Positions 53,625 to 62,261 of a DNA stretch of 64,000 bases are shown one piece after another (the first letter of the stretch is position 1; every line of letters begins with the position of its first letter). The position numbers and the translations under genes were made by a program. The notes under the pieces were generated by a model. That model did no database searches and was not told the DNA's origin. It saw nothing but the letters and a program-made list of their open reading frames with translations. The stretch is from Parasulfuritortus sp037439465 (GTDB lineage Bacteria > Pseudomonadota > Gammaproteobacteria > Burkholderiales > Thiobacillaceae), in contig JBBIVX010000012.1 in assembly GCA_037439465.1 (NCBI GenBank), forward strand, positions 1 through 64,000, written 5' to 3'.

Positions 53625-54776
53625 ATGTCCGTCCCTCGTCGCCTGCTTTGGGATATTTTCTGCACGATCGTCGACAACTACGGCGACATCGGCATCACCT
53701 GGCGACTGGCCCGGCAACTCGTGCACGAGCATGACCAGTCGGTGCGTCTGTGGGTCGATGACCTAGCCAGTTTTCACGCCATCCACCCGGAGGTAGACCC
53801 CAAGGCCGAGTCCCAGACTCTTGCCGGTGTCGAGATCCGGCACTGGGGCGAGCCATTGGCCTCAGTTCAACCCGGCGACGTGGTGATCGAGGCCCTGGCC
53901 TGCCACCTGCCGGAATCGTTTGAAAAAGCCATGGCCACACGCCAGCCCACGCCGGTGTGGGTCAACCTGGAATACCTCAGCGCCGAGGACTGGGTGGCAG
54001 ATTGCCATGGTCTACCCTCTCCCCACCCCCGGCTGCCCCTGACCAAATACTTCTTCATGCCCGGTTACCTGCCAGGCACGGGCGGCGTACTCAAGGAAGC
54101 CAACCTCGCGGCAGCGCGCGATACCTTTCAGGGCCACCCTGCGACCAGGTCGGAGTTCTGGCGTTCACTCGGTCTGCCAGAGGGGTCCGATGACGAATGC
54201 CGGATTTCACTGTTCAGCTATCAAAACTCTTCTGTTGCCAGTCTCTTCGCCACCTGGGCAGCAGGGCCCGCCCCCAGCCGTTGCCTCGTCCCTGCTGGCA
54301 AGGTTCTGGCGGATGTGGCTGCCTATTTCGGCGTAACCGACATTACGGTCGGTCGCACTTTGTGCCGCGACCGACTCACCGTGCATATACTGCCGATGCT
54401 AGACCAGGATACTTATGATCGTTTGCTGTGGGCCTGTGATTGCAACTTCGTTCGTGGCGAAGACTCCTTTGTTCGCGCCCAATGGGCTCAAAAGCCACTG
54501 GTCTGGCAGGCCTACCGGCAAGAGGACGGCGCCCACTGGCCGAAAATCGGGGCCTTTTTGGCGCACTATTGTGCCCGGCTGGAAGACAGGACCGCTCAAG
54601 CTCTGCGCCACCTTTGGCAGCTCTGGAACGAGGGCAGCGATGTCGGCCCAGCCTGGCGGTCATTTTGGGCGCAACGCCTAGAACTGACGGCAGGGGCCGT
54701 GAGCTGGGCAGAGGAATTGGAAAGACACGGCGACCTCGCAGGGAATTTGCTACATTTTTGCCAAAAAAAGTTATAA
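53625..54776 (+). CDS. earP: EF-P arginine rhamnosyltransferase EarP
   Basis: Transfers rhamnose from dTDP-rhamnose to Arg32 of EF-P. A 383-residue inverting GT-B enzyme. The N-terminal FCTIVDNYGDIGITWRLA carries the Asp residues of the family's active site, and the donor-site region appears as FVRGEDSFVRAQWAQKPLVWQ. Its gene lies directly before efp, the expected pairing. The efp promoter overlaps its stop codon. Confidence 0.95.
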   Translation: MSVPRRLLWDIFCTIVDNYGDIGITWRLARQLVHEHDQSVRLWVDDLASFHAIHPEVDPKAESQTLAGVEIRHWGEPLASVQPGDVVIEALACHLPESFEKAMATRQPTPVWVNLEYLSAEDWVADCHGLPSPHPRLPLTKYFFMPGYLPGTGGVLKEANLAAARDTFQGHPATRSEFWRSLGLPEGSDDECRISLFSYQNSSVASLFATWAAGPAPSRCLVPAGKVLADVAAYFGVTDITVGRTLCRDRLTVHILPMLDQDTYDRLLWACDCNFVRGEDSFVRAQWAQKPLVWQAYRQEDGAHWPKIGAFLAHYCARLEDRTAQALRHLWQLWNEGSDVGPAWRSFWAQRLELTAGAVSWAEELERHGDLAGNLLHFCQKKL

Positions 54777-54777
54777 T
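54772..54777 (+). promoter_or_regulatory. -10 element of efp
   Basis: Consensus TATAAT overlaps the earP stop codon and lies 38 bp before efp. TTGCTA at 54747-54752 is a loosely spaced (19 bp) -35 candidate. This gives efp its own transcription besides read-through. Confidence 0.55.
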
Positions 54778-54814
54778 AAGCGGCTTTTTTATCGACTGCT
54801 CAGTAGGACAAATC

Positions 54815-55375
54815 ATGAAAATCGCACAGGAACTCCGCTCTGGCAATGTGGTGATGGTGGGCAATGACCCACTGGTGGTGCAAAAGGCCGAATTCTCGAA
54901 GTCCGGCCGCAACGCTTCGGTGGTCAAGATGAAGTTCAAAAATCTGCTGACCGGCTCTGGCATGGAAACTGTCTACAAGGCCGACGAAAAATTCGAGACG
55001 GTCACCCTTGAACGCAAGGAATGCAGCTACTCTTATTTTGCCGATCCCATGTATGTTTTCATGGATGCGGACTACAACCAATATGAAGTCGAGGCGGACA
55101 ACCTGGGTGACATGCTGAAATACCTCGAGGATGGCATGCCCTGTGAGGTAGTGTTTTACAATGGCAAGGCCATCTCCGTCGACATGCCCACTACGGTGGT
55201 GCGCGAAGTCGAATACACCGAACCTGCGGTCAAGGGCGACACTTCCGGCAAGGTCATGAAACCGGCACGGATCAAGCCTACCGGTATCGAGATCGCCGTG
55301 CCCGCTTTTGTGGAAATAGGCGACAAGATCGAAATCGACACGGCCACTGGCGAATATCGCAATCGAGTGAAATAA
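54815..55375 (+). CDS. efp: Elongation factor P (Arg32 form)
   Basis: Helps ribosomes pass polyproline stretches. The 186 residues form three beta-barrel domains. The modified residue is Arg32, seen in FSKSGRNAS, instead of the Lys34 used by the EpmAB pathway, and matches the adjacent earP. The C-terminal GDKIEIDTATGEYRNRVK is typical. An intrinsic terminator follows. Confidence 0.97.
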   Translation: MKIAQELRSGNVVMVGNDPLVVQKAEFSKSGRNASVVKMKFKNLLTGSGMETVYKADEKFETVTLERKECSYSYFADPMYVFMDADYNQYEVEADNLGDMLKYLEDGMPCEVVFYNGKAISVDMPTTVVREVEYTEPAVKGDTSGKVMKPARIKPTGIEIAVPAFVEIGDKIEIDTATGEYRNRVK

Positions 55376-55411
55376 GGGTTGCCAATATTCCTGCCGCGGC
55401 GGGAATAGCCA

Positions 55412-55449
55412 TAATGACAAAAACCCGCCGCGGCGGGTTTTTGTCATTA
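55412..55449. terminator. 38-bp perfect palindrome, efp/gyrA terminator
   Basis: Arms 55412-55430 and 55431-55449 are exact reverse complements with no loop; the centre is ACCCGCCG/CGGCGGGT. The internal A- and T-runs give terminator form on both strands between convergent efp and gyrA. A second, near-perfect palindrome at 55389-55406 carries the same CCGCGGCGG core. Confidence 0.85.
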
Positions 55450-55459
55450 AAAAAAGCCA

Positions 55460-58048
55460 CTATCCTTCACTCGGCCCAGACACGCCGACTTCGCCACCTT
55501 CTTCCTCACCCTCCGCTTCCGCTATCCTTTGCAGGCCGGCAAGCTTCTCGCCCTTGTCCAGGTTGATCAGGGTTACGCCCTGGGTAGTGCGCCCCATTTC
55601 GCGAATCTCGCTGACACGGGTGCGGATCAGAATGCCGCCGGTGGTGATGAGCATGATCTCGTCGCTCGCTTCGACCAGGGTGGCCGCCACCACCTTGCCA
55701 TTGCGTTCACTGGTCTGAATGGCGATAAGCCCTTGGCCACCGCGGTTGTGGCGGGTATATTCAGCCACTGGTGTACGCTTGCCGAAGCCGTTCTCGGTCG
55801 CGGTCAACACTGACTGTGCCTCACTTTCGGCCACCAGCAAAGCGATTACCTTGCCCTTCTCGGGCAGGCGGACACCGCGCACCCCCCGGGTGTCACGCCC
55901 CAGAGGGCGAACATCGGTCTCAGCAAAACGGTTGGCCTTGCCTTCGTCGGTGAACAGCATGACATCATGCTGCCCATCGGTGATCGCCACCCCGATCAAA
56001 TAGTCGCCCACGTCCAGCCGTACTGCGATGATGCCGTTGGAGCGCGGCCTGGAGAAGTCGATCAGGGGTGTCTTTTTCACCGTGCCATTGGCCGTGGCCA
56101 TGAATACATAGTGATCGGCGTCGAATTCCTTGACTGGCAGGATGGCGGTGACCCTTTCGTCGCCTTCCAGCTTGAGCAGGTTGACGATAGGCTTGCCCCG
56201 ACTTACGCGACCGCCCTGGGGGACCTCGTAGACCTTGAGCCAGAACATCCGGCCTTGGTCGGTGAAGCAGAGGATATAGTCGTGCGTGTTGGCAACGAAC
56301 AGCTTCTCGATGAAATCTTCTTCCTTTGTGGCTGCGGCCTGCTTACCCCGGCCACCTCGTTTCTGGGTGCGGTATTCATCGATTGGCTGCGATTTTATGT
56401 AGCCAGTGTTGGACAGGGTGACCATCACGTCCTCGGGCGTGATCAGGTCTTCCAGACTGAAGCCGGCGGCATTCTCCACGATCTCGCTACGGCGCTTGTC
56501 GCCGAACTGATTGCGGATGGCGGTCAGCTCCTCGGTGATAATCAGCGTTACCCGCTCCGGCTTGTCCAGAATATCCAGTAGATCGGTAATGCGATCGATG
56601 ACCTCGCGGTATTCCGAAAGAACCTTATCCTGCTCTAATCCAGTCAGGCGTTGCAGGCGCAAATCCAGGATGGCCTGCGCCTGGACGTCGGAAAGGTGAT
56701 AGCCATCCTTGTGCAGGCCATACTCAGGCGCCAGACCGAATGGACGATAGGCCTCGCCGCCGGCGGCACGAGAGAGCATCTCCTCGACCAAGGCGGAGCG
56801 CCAGACCCTTGCCATCAGTCCCGCCTTGGCATCGGCCGGGGACGGCGCCGCCTTGATCAGGGCGATGATTGCATCGACGTTGGCCAGCGCCACCGCCAGA
56901 CCCTCCAGGACATGGCCTCGGTCACGCGCCTTTTTGAGTTCGAACTTGGTGCGTCGGGTAATGACCTCACGCCGGTGGCGCAAAAAGGCCTCCAGCATCT
57001 GTTTCAGGTTCAACTGCCGCGGCTGCCCATCGAGCAGAGCCACCATGTTCATGCCGAAGGTGTCCTGCATCTGTGTATGCTTGTAGAGGTTGTTGAGGAT
57101 CACCTCCGGCATCTCACCGCGCTTCAGCTCGATCACCATGCGCATGCCGGATTTGTCCGACTCGTCGCGAATCTCGGTAATGCCCTCGATGACCTTCTCG
57201 CGCACCAGCTCGCCGATCTTGGCGCATAGGTTGGCCTTGTTCACTTGGTAAGGGAGCTCATCGACGATGATGGCCTGGCGGCCATTCGACTTGTCGATCT
57301 CCTCGAAGTGGCACTTGGCGCGCATCACCACCCGGCCGCGGCCCGTGCGGTAGCCTTCGCGCACGCCATCGACGCCGTGGATGATGCCCGCGGTCGGGAA
57401 ATCGGGCGCCGGCACGATGGCGATCAACGCATCGATGGTGATCTCGGGACGTTCCAGGACGGCGAGGCAGGCGTCAACAATCTCGTTCAAGTTATGCGGC
57501 GGGATATTGGTCGCCATGCCCACGGCGATGCCGGCAGAACCGTTGATCAGCAGATTGGGAATCTTTGCCGGCAGGATCAGTGGCTCCTGCTCGGAACCGT
57601 CGTAATTGGGGCCGAAATCGACTGTTTCCTTGTCGATGTCGGCCAGGAGCTCATGGGCAATCCGAGCCATGCGGATTTCGGTGTAGCGCATGGCAGCGGC
57701 ATTGTCGCCGTCCACCGAACCAAAGTTACCCTGGCCGTCTACCAGCGGGTAACGCAGGGAAAAATCCTGCGCCATGCGGACGATGGTGTCATACACCGCC
57801 GTGTCGCCGTGGGGATGGTATTTACCGATCACGTCGCCGACGATCCGGGCCGACTTTTTGTAGGCCTTGTTCCAGTCGTTCGACAACTCGTGCATGGCGT
57901 ACAAGACGCGACGATGCACGGGCTTAAGCCCATCCCGCACGTCAGGCAAGGCACGGCCGACGATCACGCTCATGGCGTAATCGAGATAGGAACGGCGCAT
58001 CTCTTCTTCGAGACTTACAGGGAGCGTCTCTTTGGCGAACTGATCCAT
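55460..58048 (-). CDS. gyrA: DNA gyrase subunit A
   Basis: Introduces negative supercoils with GyrB. The 862 residues include the breakage-reunion domain with catalytic Tyr in AAMRYTEIRM near 122, and six C-terminal beta-pinwheel blades with the GyrA-box region QKRGGRGKQ. In the quinolone-resistance region the residues are Thr83 and Asp87 (YHPHGDTAVYDT). Thr83 is the natural state in several genera. The tail is Glu/Gly-rich. Confidence 0.97.
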   Translation of the reverse strand: MDQFAKETLPVSLEEEMRRSYLDYAMSVIVGRALPDVRDGLKPVHRRVLYAMHELSNDWNKAYKKSARIVGDVIGKYHPHGDTAVYDTIVRMAQDFSLRYPLVDGQGNFGSVDGDNAAAMRYTEIRMARIAHELLADIDKETVDFGPNYDGSEQEPLILPAKIPNLLINGSAGIAVGMATNIPPHNLNEIVDACLAVLERPEITIDALIAIVPAPDFPTAGIIHGVDGVREGYRTGRGRVVMRAKCHFEEIDKSNGRQAIIVDELPYQVNKANLCAKIGELVREKVIEGITEIRDESDKSGMRMVIELKRGEMPEVILNNLYKHTQMQDTFGMNMVALLDGQPRQLNLKQMLEAFLRHRREVITRRTKFELKKARDRGHVLEGLAVALANVDAIIALIKAAPSPADAKAGLMARVWRSALVEEMLSRAAGGEAYRPFGLAPEYGLHKDGYHLSDVQAQAILDLRLQRLTGLEQDKVLSEYREVIDRITDLLDILDKPERVTLIITEELTAIRNQFGDKRRSEIVENAAGFSLEDLITPEDVMVTLSNTGYIKSQPIDEYRTQKRGGRGKQAAATKEEDFIEKLFVANTHDYILCFTDQGRMFWLKVYEVPQGGRVSRGKPIVNLLKLEGDERVTAILPVKEFDADHYVFMATANGTVKKTPLIDFSRPRSNGIIAVRLDVGDYLIGVAITDGQHDVMLFTDEGKANRFAETDVRPLGRDTRGVRGVRLPEKGKVIALLVAESEAQSVLTATENGFGKRTPVAEYTRHNRGGQGLIAIQTSERNGKVVAATLVEASDEIMLITTGGILIRTRVSEIREMGRTTQGVTLINLDKGEKLAGLQRIAEAEGEEEGGEVGVSGPSEG

Positions 58049-58163
58049 GGATGGAATTGATATCGTTATGCGGGGCTTGAAACTGTGAAAATTTTACCAC
58101 GATTAGGCCTGCTCACGGCGCGTCGAGCTTGCCTGACCGTAACGTCATGCCTACGATGCCGCC

Positions 58164-59489
58164 ATGCACAACCAAACTGTAGTAGACCTTCGCCTCGACG
58201 CCGAATGGGTCGTGCCCATCGAACCTGCCGACAAGGTGTTGGAGCACCACAGTGTATTGGTCGGCGAGGGCCGGATTATCGCCATTCTGCCCAGCCGGGA
58301 GGCCGACTCCCATTATCTGTTCAGGGAACGGGTGCGCCTGCCCGGGCATGCCCTGATACCCGGCCTCGTCAACCTCCATACCCATGCGGCCATGACCCTG
58401 TTGCGCGGCTATGCCGACGATCTACCACTGATGACCTGGCTGCAAGGGCGCATCTGGCCGGCCGAAGGGCGTTGGATGTCGGCTGACTTCGTGCGCGCCG
58501 GCAGTCGGCTGGCCTGCCTGGAGATGCTCAAGGGCGGGGTAACCTGTTTCAACGACATGTACTTCTTCCCGGAAACTGCCATCGAGGCCGCTCAAGAGGC
58601 AAACTTACGCATCGCCGCCGGCATGATCGTGCTGGATTTCCCAACCGCTTACGCCGCTGATCCGGATGGCTATCTGCAAAAAGGCATGGATGTCCGCGAC
58701 ACCTACCGCGATCAGCCCCTGGTATCTTTCTGCATGGCTCCCCACGCGCCCTATTCGGTCGGCGATCGTACCCTGGAGAAAGCGCTGACCTATGCCGAGC
58801 AGTTGAATCTACCGATCCATATCCACATCCAGGAGACCCATGACGAAATTCGGCAAAGCCTTGAAACCCACAAGGTACGCCCGCTCGAGCGCCTACGCCT
58901 GCTTGGCCTGCTTGGTCCAGACCTCATCGGCGTGCATGCCGTTCACCTCCTCGATGAGGAAATCGCCATGCTGGCCGAGCACGGTTGCCACATCGCCCAT
59001 TGCCCAAGCTCGAACCTCAAGCTGGCAAATGGCGCGGCACCGATCACCGCCATGCTGGAAAAGAGCATCAACATTGGCCTCGGTACAGACGGCGCCGCCA
59101 GCAACAATCGCCTTGACATATGGGAGGAGATGCGGCTGGCCGCCTTGCTGGCCAAAGGCATGTCCGGTCGTGCCGACGCATTGCCAGCGCATCATGCCCT
59201 CCGTATGGCGACACTGAATGGAGCGATGGCACTCGGCCTGGAAGCAAAAATCGGTTCACTGGAAGTCGGCAAACAGGCCGATCTGGTTGCAGTCGATCTG
59301 TCCGGCAGCGATACCCAGCCCTGTTATGACCCTCTCTCGCAACTGGTCTACAGTGCCGGTCGGCAACAGGTCAGCCACGTATGGATAGCGGGCAGGCAGG
59401 TGGTGAGAAACCGGGAATGTCTCAGCCTCGACGCAGGCGAGGTTGTCCGCCACGCCCGTCAGTGGCGGGAACAGATAATCGCTGGCTGA
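58164..59489 (+). CDS. TRZ/ATZ amidohydrolase, probable MTA/SAH deaminase
   Basis: A 441-residue metal-dependent hydrolase. Metal ligands are in NLHTHAAMTLLRG, HIHIQETHDEI, GVHAVHL and GLGTDGAASNN. The sequence PLMTWLQGRIWPAEGR and the overall length match 5-methylthioadenosine/S-adenosylhomocysteine deaminases (MtaD) of the ATZ/TRZ family. Exact substrate cannot be assigned. The 3' end overlaps the convergent rluE by 68 bp. Confidence 0.88.
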   Translation: MHNQTVVDLRLDAEWVVPIEPADKVLEHHSVLVGEGRIIAILPSREADSHYLFRERVRLPGHALIPGLVNLHTHAAMTLLRGYADDLPLMTWLQGRIWPAEGRWMSADFVRAGSRLACLEMLKGGVTCFNDMYFFPETAIEAAQEANLRIAAGMIVLDFPTAYAADPDGYLQKGMDVRDTYRDQPLVSFCMAPHAPYSVGDRTLEKALTYAEQLNLPIHIHIQETHDEIRQSLETHKVRPLERLRLLGLLGPDLIGVHAVHLLDEEIAMLAEHGCHIAHCPSSNLKLANGAAPITAMLEKSINIGLGTDGAASNNRLDIWEEMRLAALLAKGMSGRADALPAHHALRMATLNGAMALGLEAKIGSLEVGKQADLVAVDLSGSDTQPCYDPLSQLVYSAGRQQVSHVWIAGRQVVRNRECLSLDAGEVVRHARQWREQIIAG

Positions 59490-60039
59490 CAGACTCCAGC
59501 CGCCACTGCCCCGGCGCCAACCCGTCCACGCTCCAGCCGCCGATGCGCCAGCGGATGAGGCGCAGGGTTGGAAGGCCGACTTTGGCGGTCATGCGCCGTA
59601 GCTGACGATTCTTGCCCTCGGTCAGGGTGATCTCCAGCCAATGCGTGGGCAGATTCTTCCGGTAGCGAATAGGCGGATTGCGCGGCCACAGTGCAGCCGG
59701 CTCCTGGATCGATCGGGCAAACGCTGGCCGCGTCATGAAATCACCCAGGTCGACTCCGCTTCGCAACTCAGTCAGCGCCACCTCGTTCGGCTCGCCCTCG
59801 ACCTGTACCAGGTAAGTCTTTTCCTTGTTGAAGCTGGGGTGGGTAAGCCGATGCTGCAAGCCCCCGTCGTCGGTTAAAATGAGCAGACCTTCGCTGTCCG
59901 CATCCAATCGGCCCGCAGCATAGAATCCGGCATGGGAGATGAATTCGCCCAGTGCAGGGTGGCCGTGCTCACTGGTGAACTGACTGAGCACGCCATAAGG
60001 CTTGTTGAAAAGGATGATGCGGCTCATATCCGAATCCAT
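59422..60039 (-). CDS. rluE: 23S rRNA pseudouridine synthase RluE
   Basis: A 205-residue RsuA-family synthase, without an S4 domain, that modifies U2457 of 23S rRNA. Key parts are LFNKPYGVLSQFTSEHGHP at the N-terminus, catalytic Asp in AAGRLDADSEGLLILT, and TEGKNRQLRRMTAKVGLPT near the C-terminus. The start is ATG at 60039 or at 60027. The last 22 codons lie antisense within the amidohydrolase end. It is divergent from icd by 18 bp. Confidence 0.93.
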   Translation of the reverse strand: MDSDMSRIILFNKPYGVLSQFTSEHGHPALGEFISHAGFYAAGRLDADSEGLLILTDDGGLQHRLTHPSFNKEKTYLVQVEGEPNEVALTELRSGVDLGDFMTRPAFARSIQEPAALWPRNPPIRYRKNLPTHWLEITLTEGKNRQLRRMTAKVGLPTLRLIRWRIGGWSVDGLAPGQWRLESVSQRLSVPATDGRGGQPRLRRG

Positions 60040-60057
60040 CGAACGTTAGGAGCTATC

Positions 60058-61299
60058 GTGTCCAGCCGTATCCAGATTCCCGCACAGGGAGAAAAAATCA
60101 CCGTCAACGCCGACTTTACTTTGAATGTGCCTGACCGGCCCATTATCCCGTTTATCGAGGGTGATGGCACCGGCATCGACATCACACCTGTGCTACGCGC
60201 AGTACTGGATGCGGCCGTGACCAAAGCGTACGGTAGGCAGCGCAAGATCGAATGGATGGAAATCTACGCCGGAGAAAAAGCGACCCGAATGTACGCCGCC
60301 GATACCTGGTTGCCCGTCGAAACGGTACAGGCCGCCAAGGATTACGTGGTATCCATCAAGGGTCCGCTGACCACCCCCACCTCGGGCGGCATCCGCTCCC
60401 TCAACGTCGCTTTGCGCCAACAGCTGGATCTTTATGTATGCCTGCGTCCCGTGCGCTATTTCCAGGGCGTCCCCTCTCCGGTCAAGGCGCCGGAAAAGGT
60501 TGACATGGTGATCTTCCGCGAAAACACCGAGGACATCTACGCCGGCATCGAATGGGAAGCCGGTTCTGCCGAGGCAAGACGGCTCATCGACTTTCTGCAG
60601 AAAGAAATGGGCGTCACCAGGATACGCTTTCCGAATACCTCGGCCATCGGCATCAAACCAGTATCCGTGGAGGGCTCCGAACGCTTGATCCGCCGCGCCA
60701 TTCAGTACGCCATCGACCATGGCCGCAGGTCGGTGACCCTGGTGCATAAGGGCAATATCATGAAATTCACCGAGGGTGGGTTCAAAAAATGGGGATACGA
60801 GCTGGCGGCGCGCGAATTCGGCGCCACCCCGATCGATGCCGGGCCATGGATGCGGCTACCAAATGGGATCATCATCAAGGACGTAATCGCCGATGCCTTT
60901 CTCCAGCAGATACTACTGCGCCCGGACGAGTATGACGTCATTGCCACGCTCAACCTCGACGGCGACTACATTTCCGATGCCCTGGCGGCCGAGGTGGGCG
61001 GCATCGGCATTGCCCCCGGCGCCAATCTGTCCGACAACGTGGCCATGTTCGAGGCCACCCATGGGACGGCGCCCAAGTATGCCGGCAAGGATTATGTCAA
61101 TCCCGGCTCGATCGTGCTGTCAGGGGAAATGATGCTGCGTCATCTTGGGTGGGACGAGGCCGCCGACCTTGTGATCAAGGGCATGGATGGCGCGATACGG
61201 TCTAAAAATGTGACTTACGATTTCGCTCGCCTCATGGGAGGGGCAAAGCAGGTATCCTGCTCGGACTTCGGTAAGGAAATCATCCGCTGGATGGATTGA
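60058..61299 (+). CDS. icd: Isocitrate dehydrogenase (NADP)
   Basis: TCA-cycle enzyme converting isocitrate to 2-oxoglutarate. The 413 residues include the substrate loop TSGGIRSLNVALRQ with the regulatory Ser position, FRENTEDIYAGIEW, and GDYISDALAAEVGGIGIAPG. HGTAPKYAGKDYVNPGS carries the Lys-Tyr pair of NADP-specific enzymes. The start is GTG at 60058, preceded by TTAGGAGC. Upstream in-frame codons from 59932 are antisense to rluE and not preferred. Confidence 0.95.
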   Translation: MSSRIQIPAQGEKITVNADFTLNVPDRPIIPFIEGDGTGIDITPVLRAVLDAAVTKAYGRQRKIEWMEIYAGEKATRMYAADTWLPVETVQAAKDYVVSIKGPLTTPTSGGIRSLNVALRQQLDLYVCLRPVRYFQGVPSPVKAPEKVDMVIFRENTEDIYAGIEWEAGSAEARRLIDFLQKEMGVTRIRFPNTSAIGIKPVSVEGSERLIRRAIQYAIDHGRRSVTLVHKGNIMKFTEGGFKKWGYELAAREFGATPIDAGPWMRLPNGIIIKDVIADAFLQQILLRPDEYDVIATLNLDGDYISDALAAEVGGIGIAPGANLSDNVAMFEATHGTAPKYAGKDYVNPGSIVLSGEMMLRHLGWDEAADLVIKGMDGAIRSKNVTYDFARLMGGAKQVSCSDFGKEIIRWMD

Positions 61300-61305
61300 A
61301 AAAAC

Positions 61306-61482
61306 CTATCCCCCCTCTTCTTTGTCGACGGGAGGGGCAAAGCCCTTGCGCCGAAAAATATCCAGCAACTCATCAGCGATGAGGCCGAGTTCCTCTCGCT
61401 GCCGCCAAAGCCCGGTCAACAACTTCTCCACAGGAGGCGCTATATCCTGCGCAGAATGATTATTTTCTTCGATTGGATCCAT
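61306..61482 (-). CDS. 58-residue small acidic protein, unknown
   Basis: A small frame of 58 codons starts MDPIEENNHSAQDIAPPVEK and continues with a helical stretch, LLTGLWRQREELGLIADELL, and DIFRRKGFAPPVDKEEGG. The ATG at 61482 has a strong Shine-Dalgarno (AGGGAG) seven bases upstream. It fills the gap between icd and the cspA terminator. The sequence is acidic at both ends with a central amphipathic helix. I do not recognise the family. Confidence 0.6.
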   Translation of the reverse strand: MDPIEENNHSAQDIAPPVEKLLTGLWRQREELGLIADELLDIFRRKGFAPPVDKEEGG

Positions 61483-61531
61483 ATCGCACTCCCTTTATAC
61501 CCACGATGCTGTTGGTATAGCACAGGAGTGC

Positions 61532-61562
61532 AAAAAACGGGCCACGCCGTAAGGCGGGCCCG
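61532..61562 (-). terminator. Intrinsic terminator of cspA
   Basis: A stem formed by 61538-61548 and 61553-61562 (CGGGCC and CGCC paired with GGCG and GGCCCG, one bulged A) has a four-base loop. On the minus strand it runs into six T residues (61532-61537). It lies just after cspA. Confidence 0.85.
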
Positions 61563-61572
61563 CACAGCCGGA

Positions 61573-61776
61573 TCAGGCGGCCTGAATATTAGCGGCTTGT
61601 TTGCCTTTTGGCCCTTCGGTGACGTCGAAGGAGACGCGCTGACCTTCCTTCAGGGACTTGAAGCCCTTCATGTTGATCGCGGAAAAATGGGCGAACACAT
61701 CTTCACCACCACCATCAGGAGTGATGAAACCAAAGCCCTTCGAGTCATTGAACCATTTCACGATGCCAGTGGCCAT
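61573..61776 (-). CDS. Cold-shock-domain protein CspA family
   Basis: A 67-residue single-stranded RNA/DNA-binding OB-fold protein. RNP1 KGFGFI and RNP2 DVFAHF motifs are in NDSKGFGFITPDGGGEDVFAHFS (two parts). The start has GGAG upstream, and the gene ends at a strong terminator. The long leader shared with clpS (61777-61949) fits a cspA-type 5' UTR. Confidence 0.95.
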   Translation of the reverse strand: MATGIVKWFNDSKGFGFITPDGGGEDVFAHFSAINMKGFKSLKEGQRVSFDVTEGPKGKQAANIQAA

Positions 61777-61949
61777 AGAAAAACTCCATAAGAAAAGTCA
61801 AAACGTTTGGGCCAAGCCAACACCACGCGGTAAGACTCGAACTGCGCCAAACGATGGCTTTTTACTCGCGGCATTGGGCTCCGTCAACTACTCTTGAAAA
61901 AAAAATTCAAGCACTCACAATAAATCAGTAGACATCATTCGTGAACCGC
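61777..61949. promoter_or_regulatory. Divergent cspA/clpS leader region
   Basis: A 173-bp stretch between divergent starts, including the inverted repeat CTTGAA-A7-TTCAAG at 61893-61911. A long structured leader would be normal for a cold-shock gene. I cannot place -35/-10 elements reliably. Confidence 0.4.
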
Positions 61950-62261
61950 ATGGCCTCGACACGACAAGATCTGCCCCTACTCGATGCGCAAAAAAGCGCA
62001 ACGGCATCCCCGCCGATGTATAAAGTGTTGTTGCTTAATGATGATTTCACGCCGATGGATTTTGTAATCACTGTGCTCGAACGATTTTTTGGCATGAACC
62101 GCGAACGCGCCACCACCATCATGCTCAAAGTGCATAATGAAGGTGTCGGCTTGGCAGGCATTTACCCACGCGACATTGCCGAGACCAAGATTGGACAAGT
62201 TGTGGAGTTTGCCCGCGAACACCAGCATCCCCTGCAATGCAGGATGGAGGAGACCCGATGA
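61950..62261 (+). CDS. clpS: ClpA adaptor protein ClpS
   Basis: A 103-residue N-end-rule adaptor that delivers substrates to ClpAP. The core MYKVLLLNDDFTPMDFVI, with Asn-Asp and Asp ligands for the N-degron amine, is followed by HNEGVGLAGIYPRDIAETK. The ATG at 61950 was chosen; a GTG at 61941 is also in frame. It overlaps clpA by 4 bp (ATGA). Confidence 0.95.
   Translation: MASTRQDLPLLDAQKSATASPPMYKVLLLNDDFTPMDFVITVLERFFGMNRERATTIMLKVHNEGVGLAGIYPRDIAETKIGQVVEFAREHQHPLQCRMEETR

Noticed and set aside
57781..57820. GyrA Thr83 as a quinolone-resistance mutation
   Set aside because: Thr at this position is the wild-type state in several genera, and Asp87 is intact; no resistance can be claimed.
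59932..60057. Upstream start of icd
   Set aside because: The extra 42 codons are antisense to the rluE 5' end; the GTG at 60058 has a proper ribosome-binding site.
61893..61911. Inverted repeat CTTGAA-A7-TTCAAG as a terminator or regulator site
   Set aside because: Only six base pairs flanking an A-run; too weak to call a separate feature.
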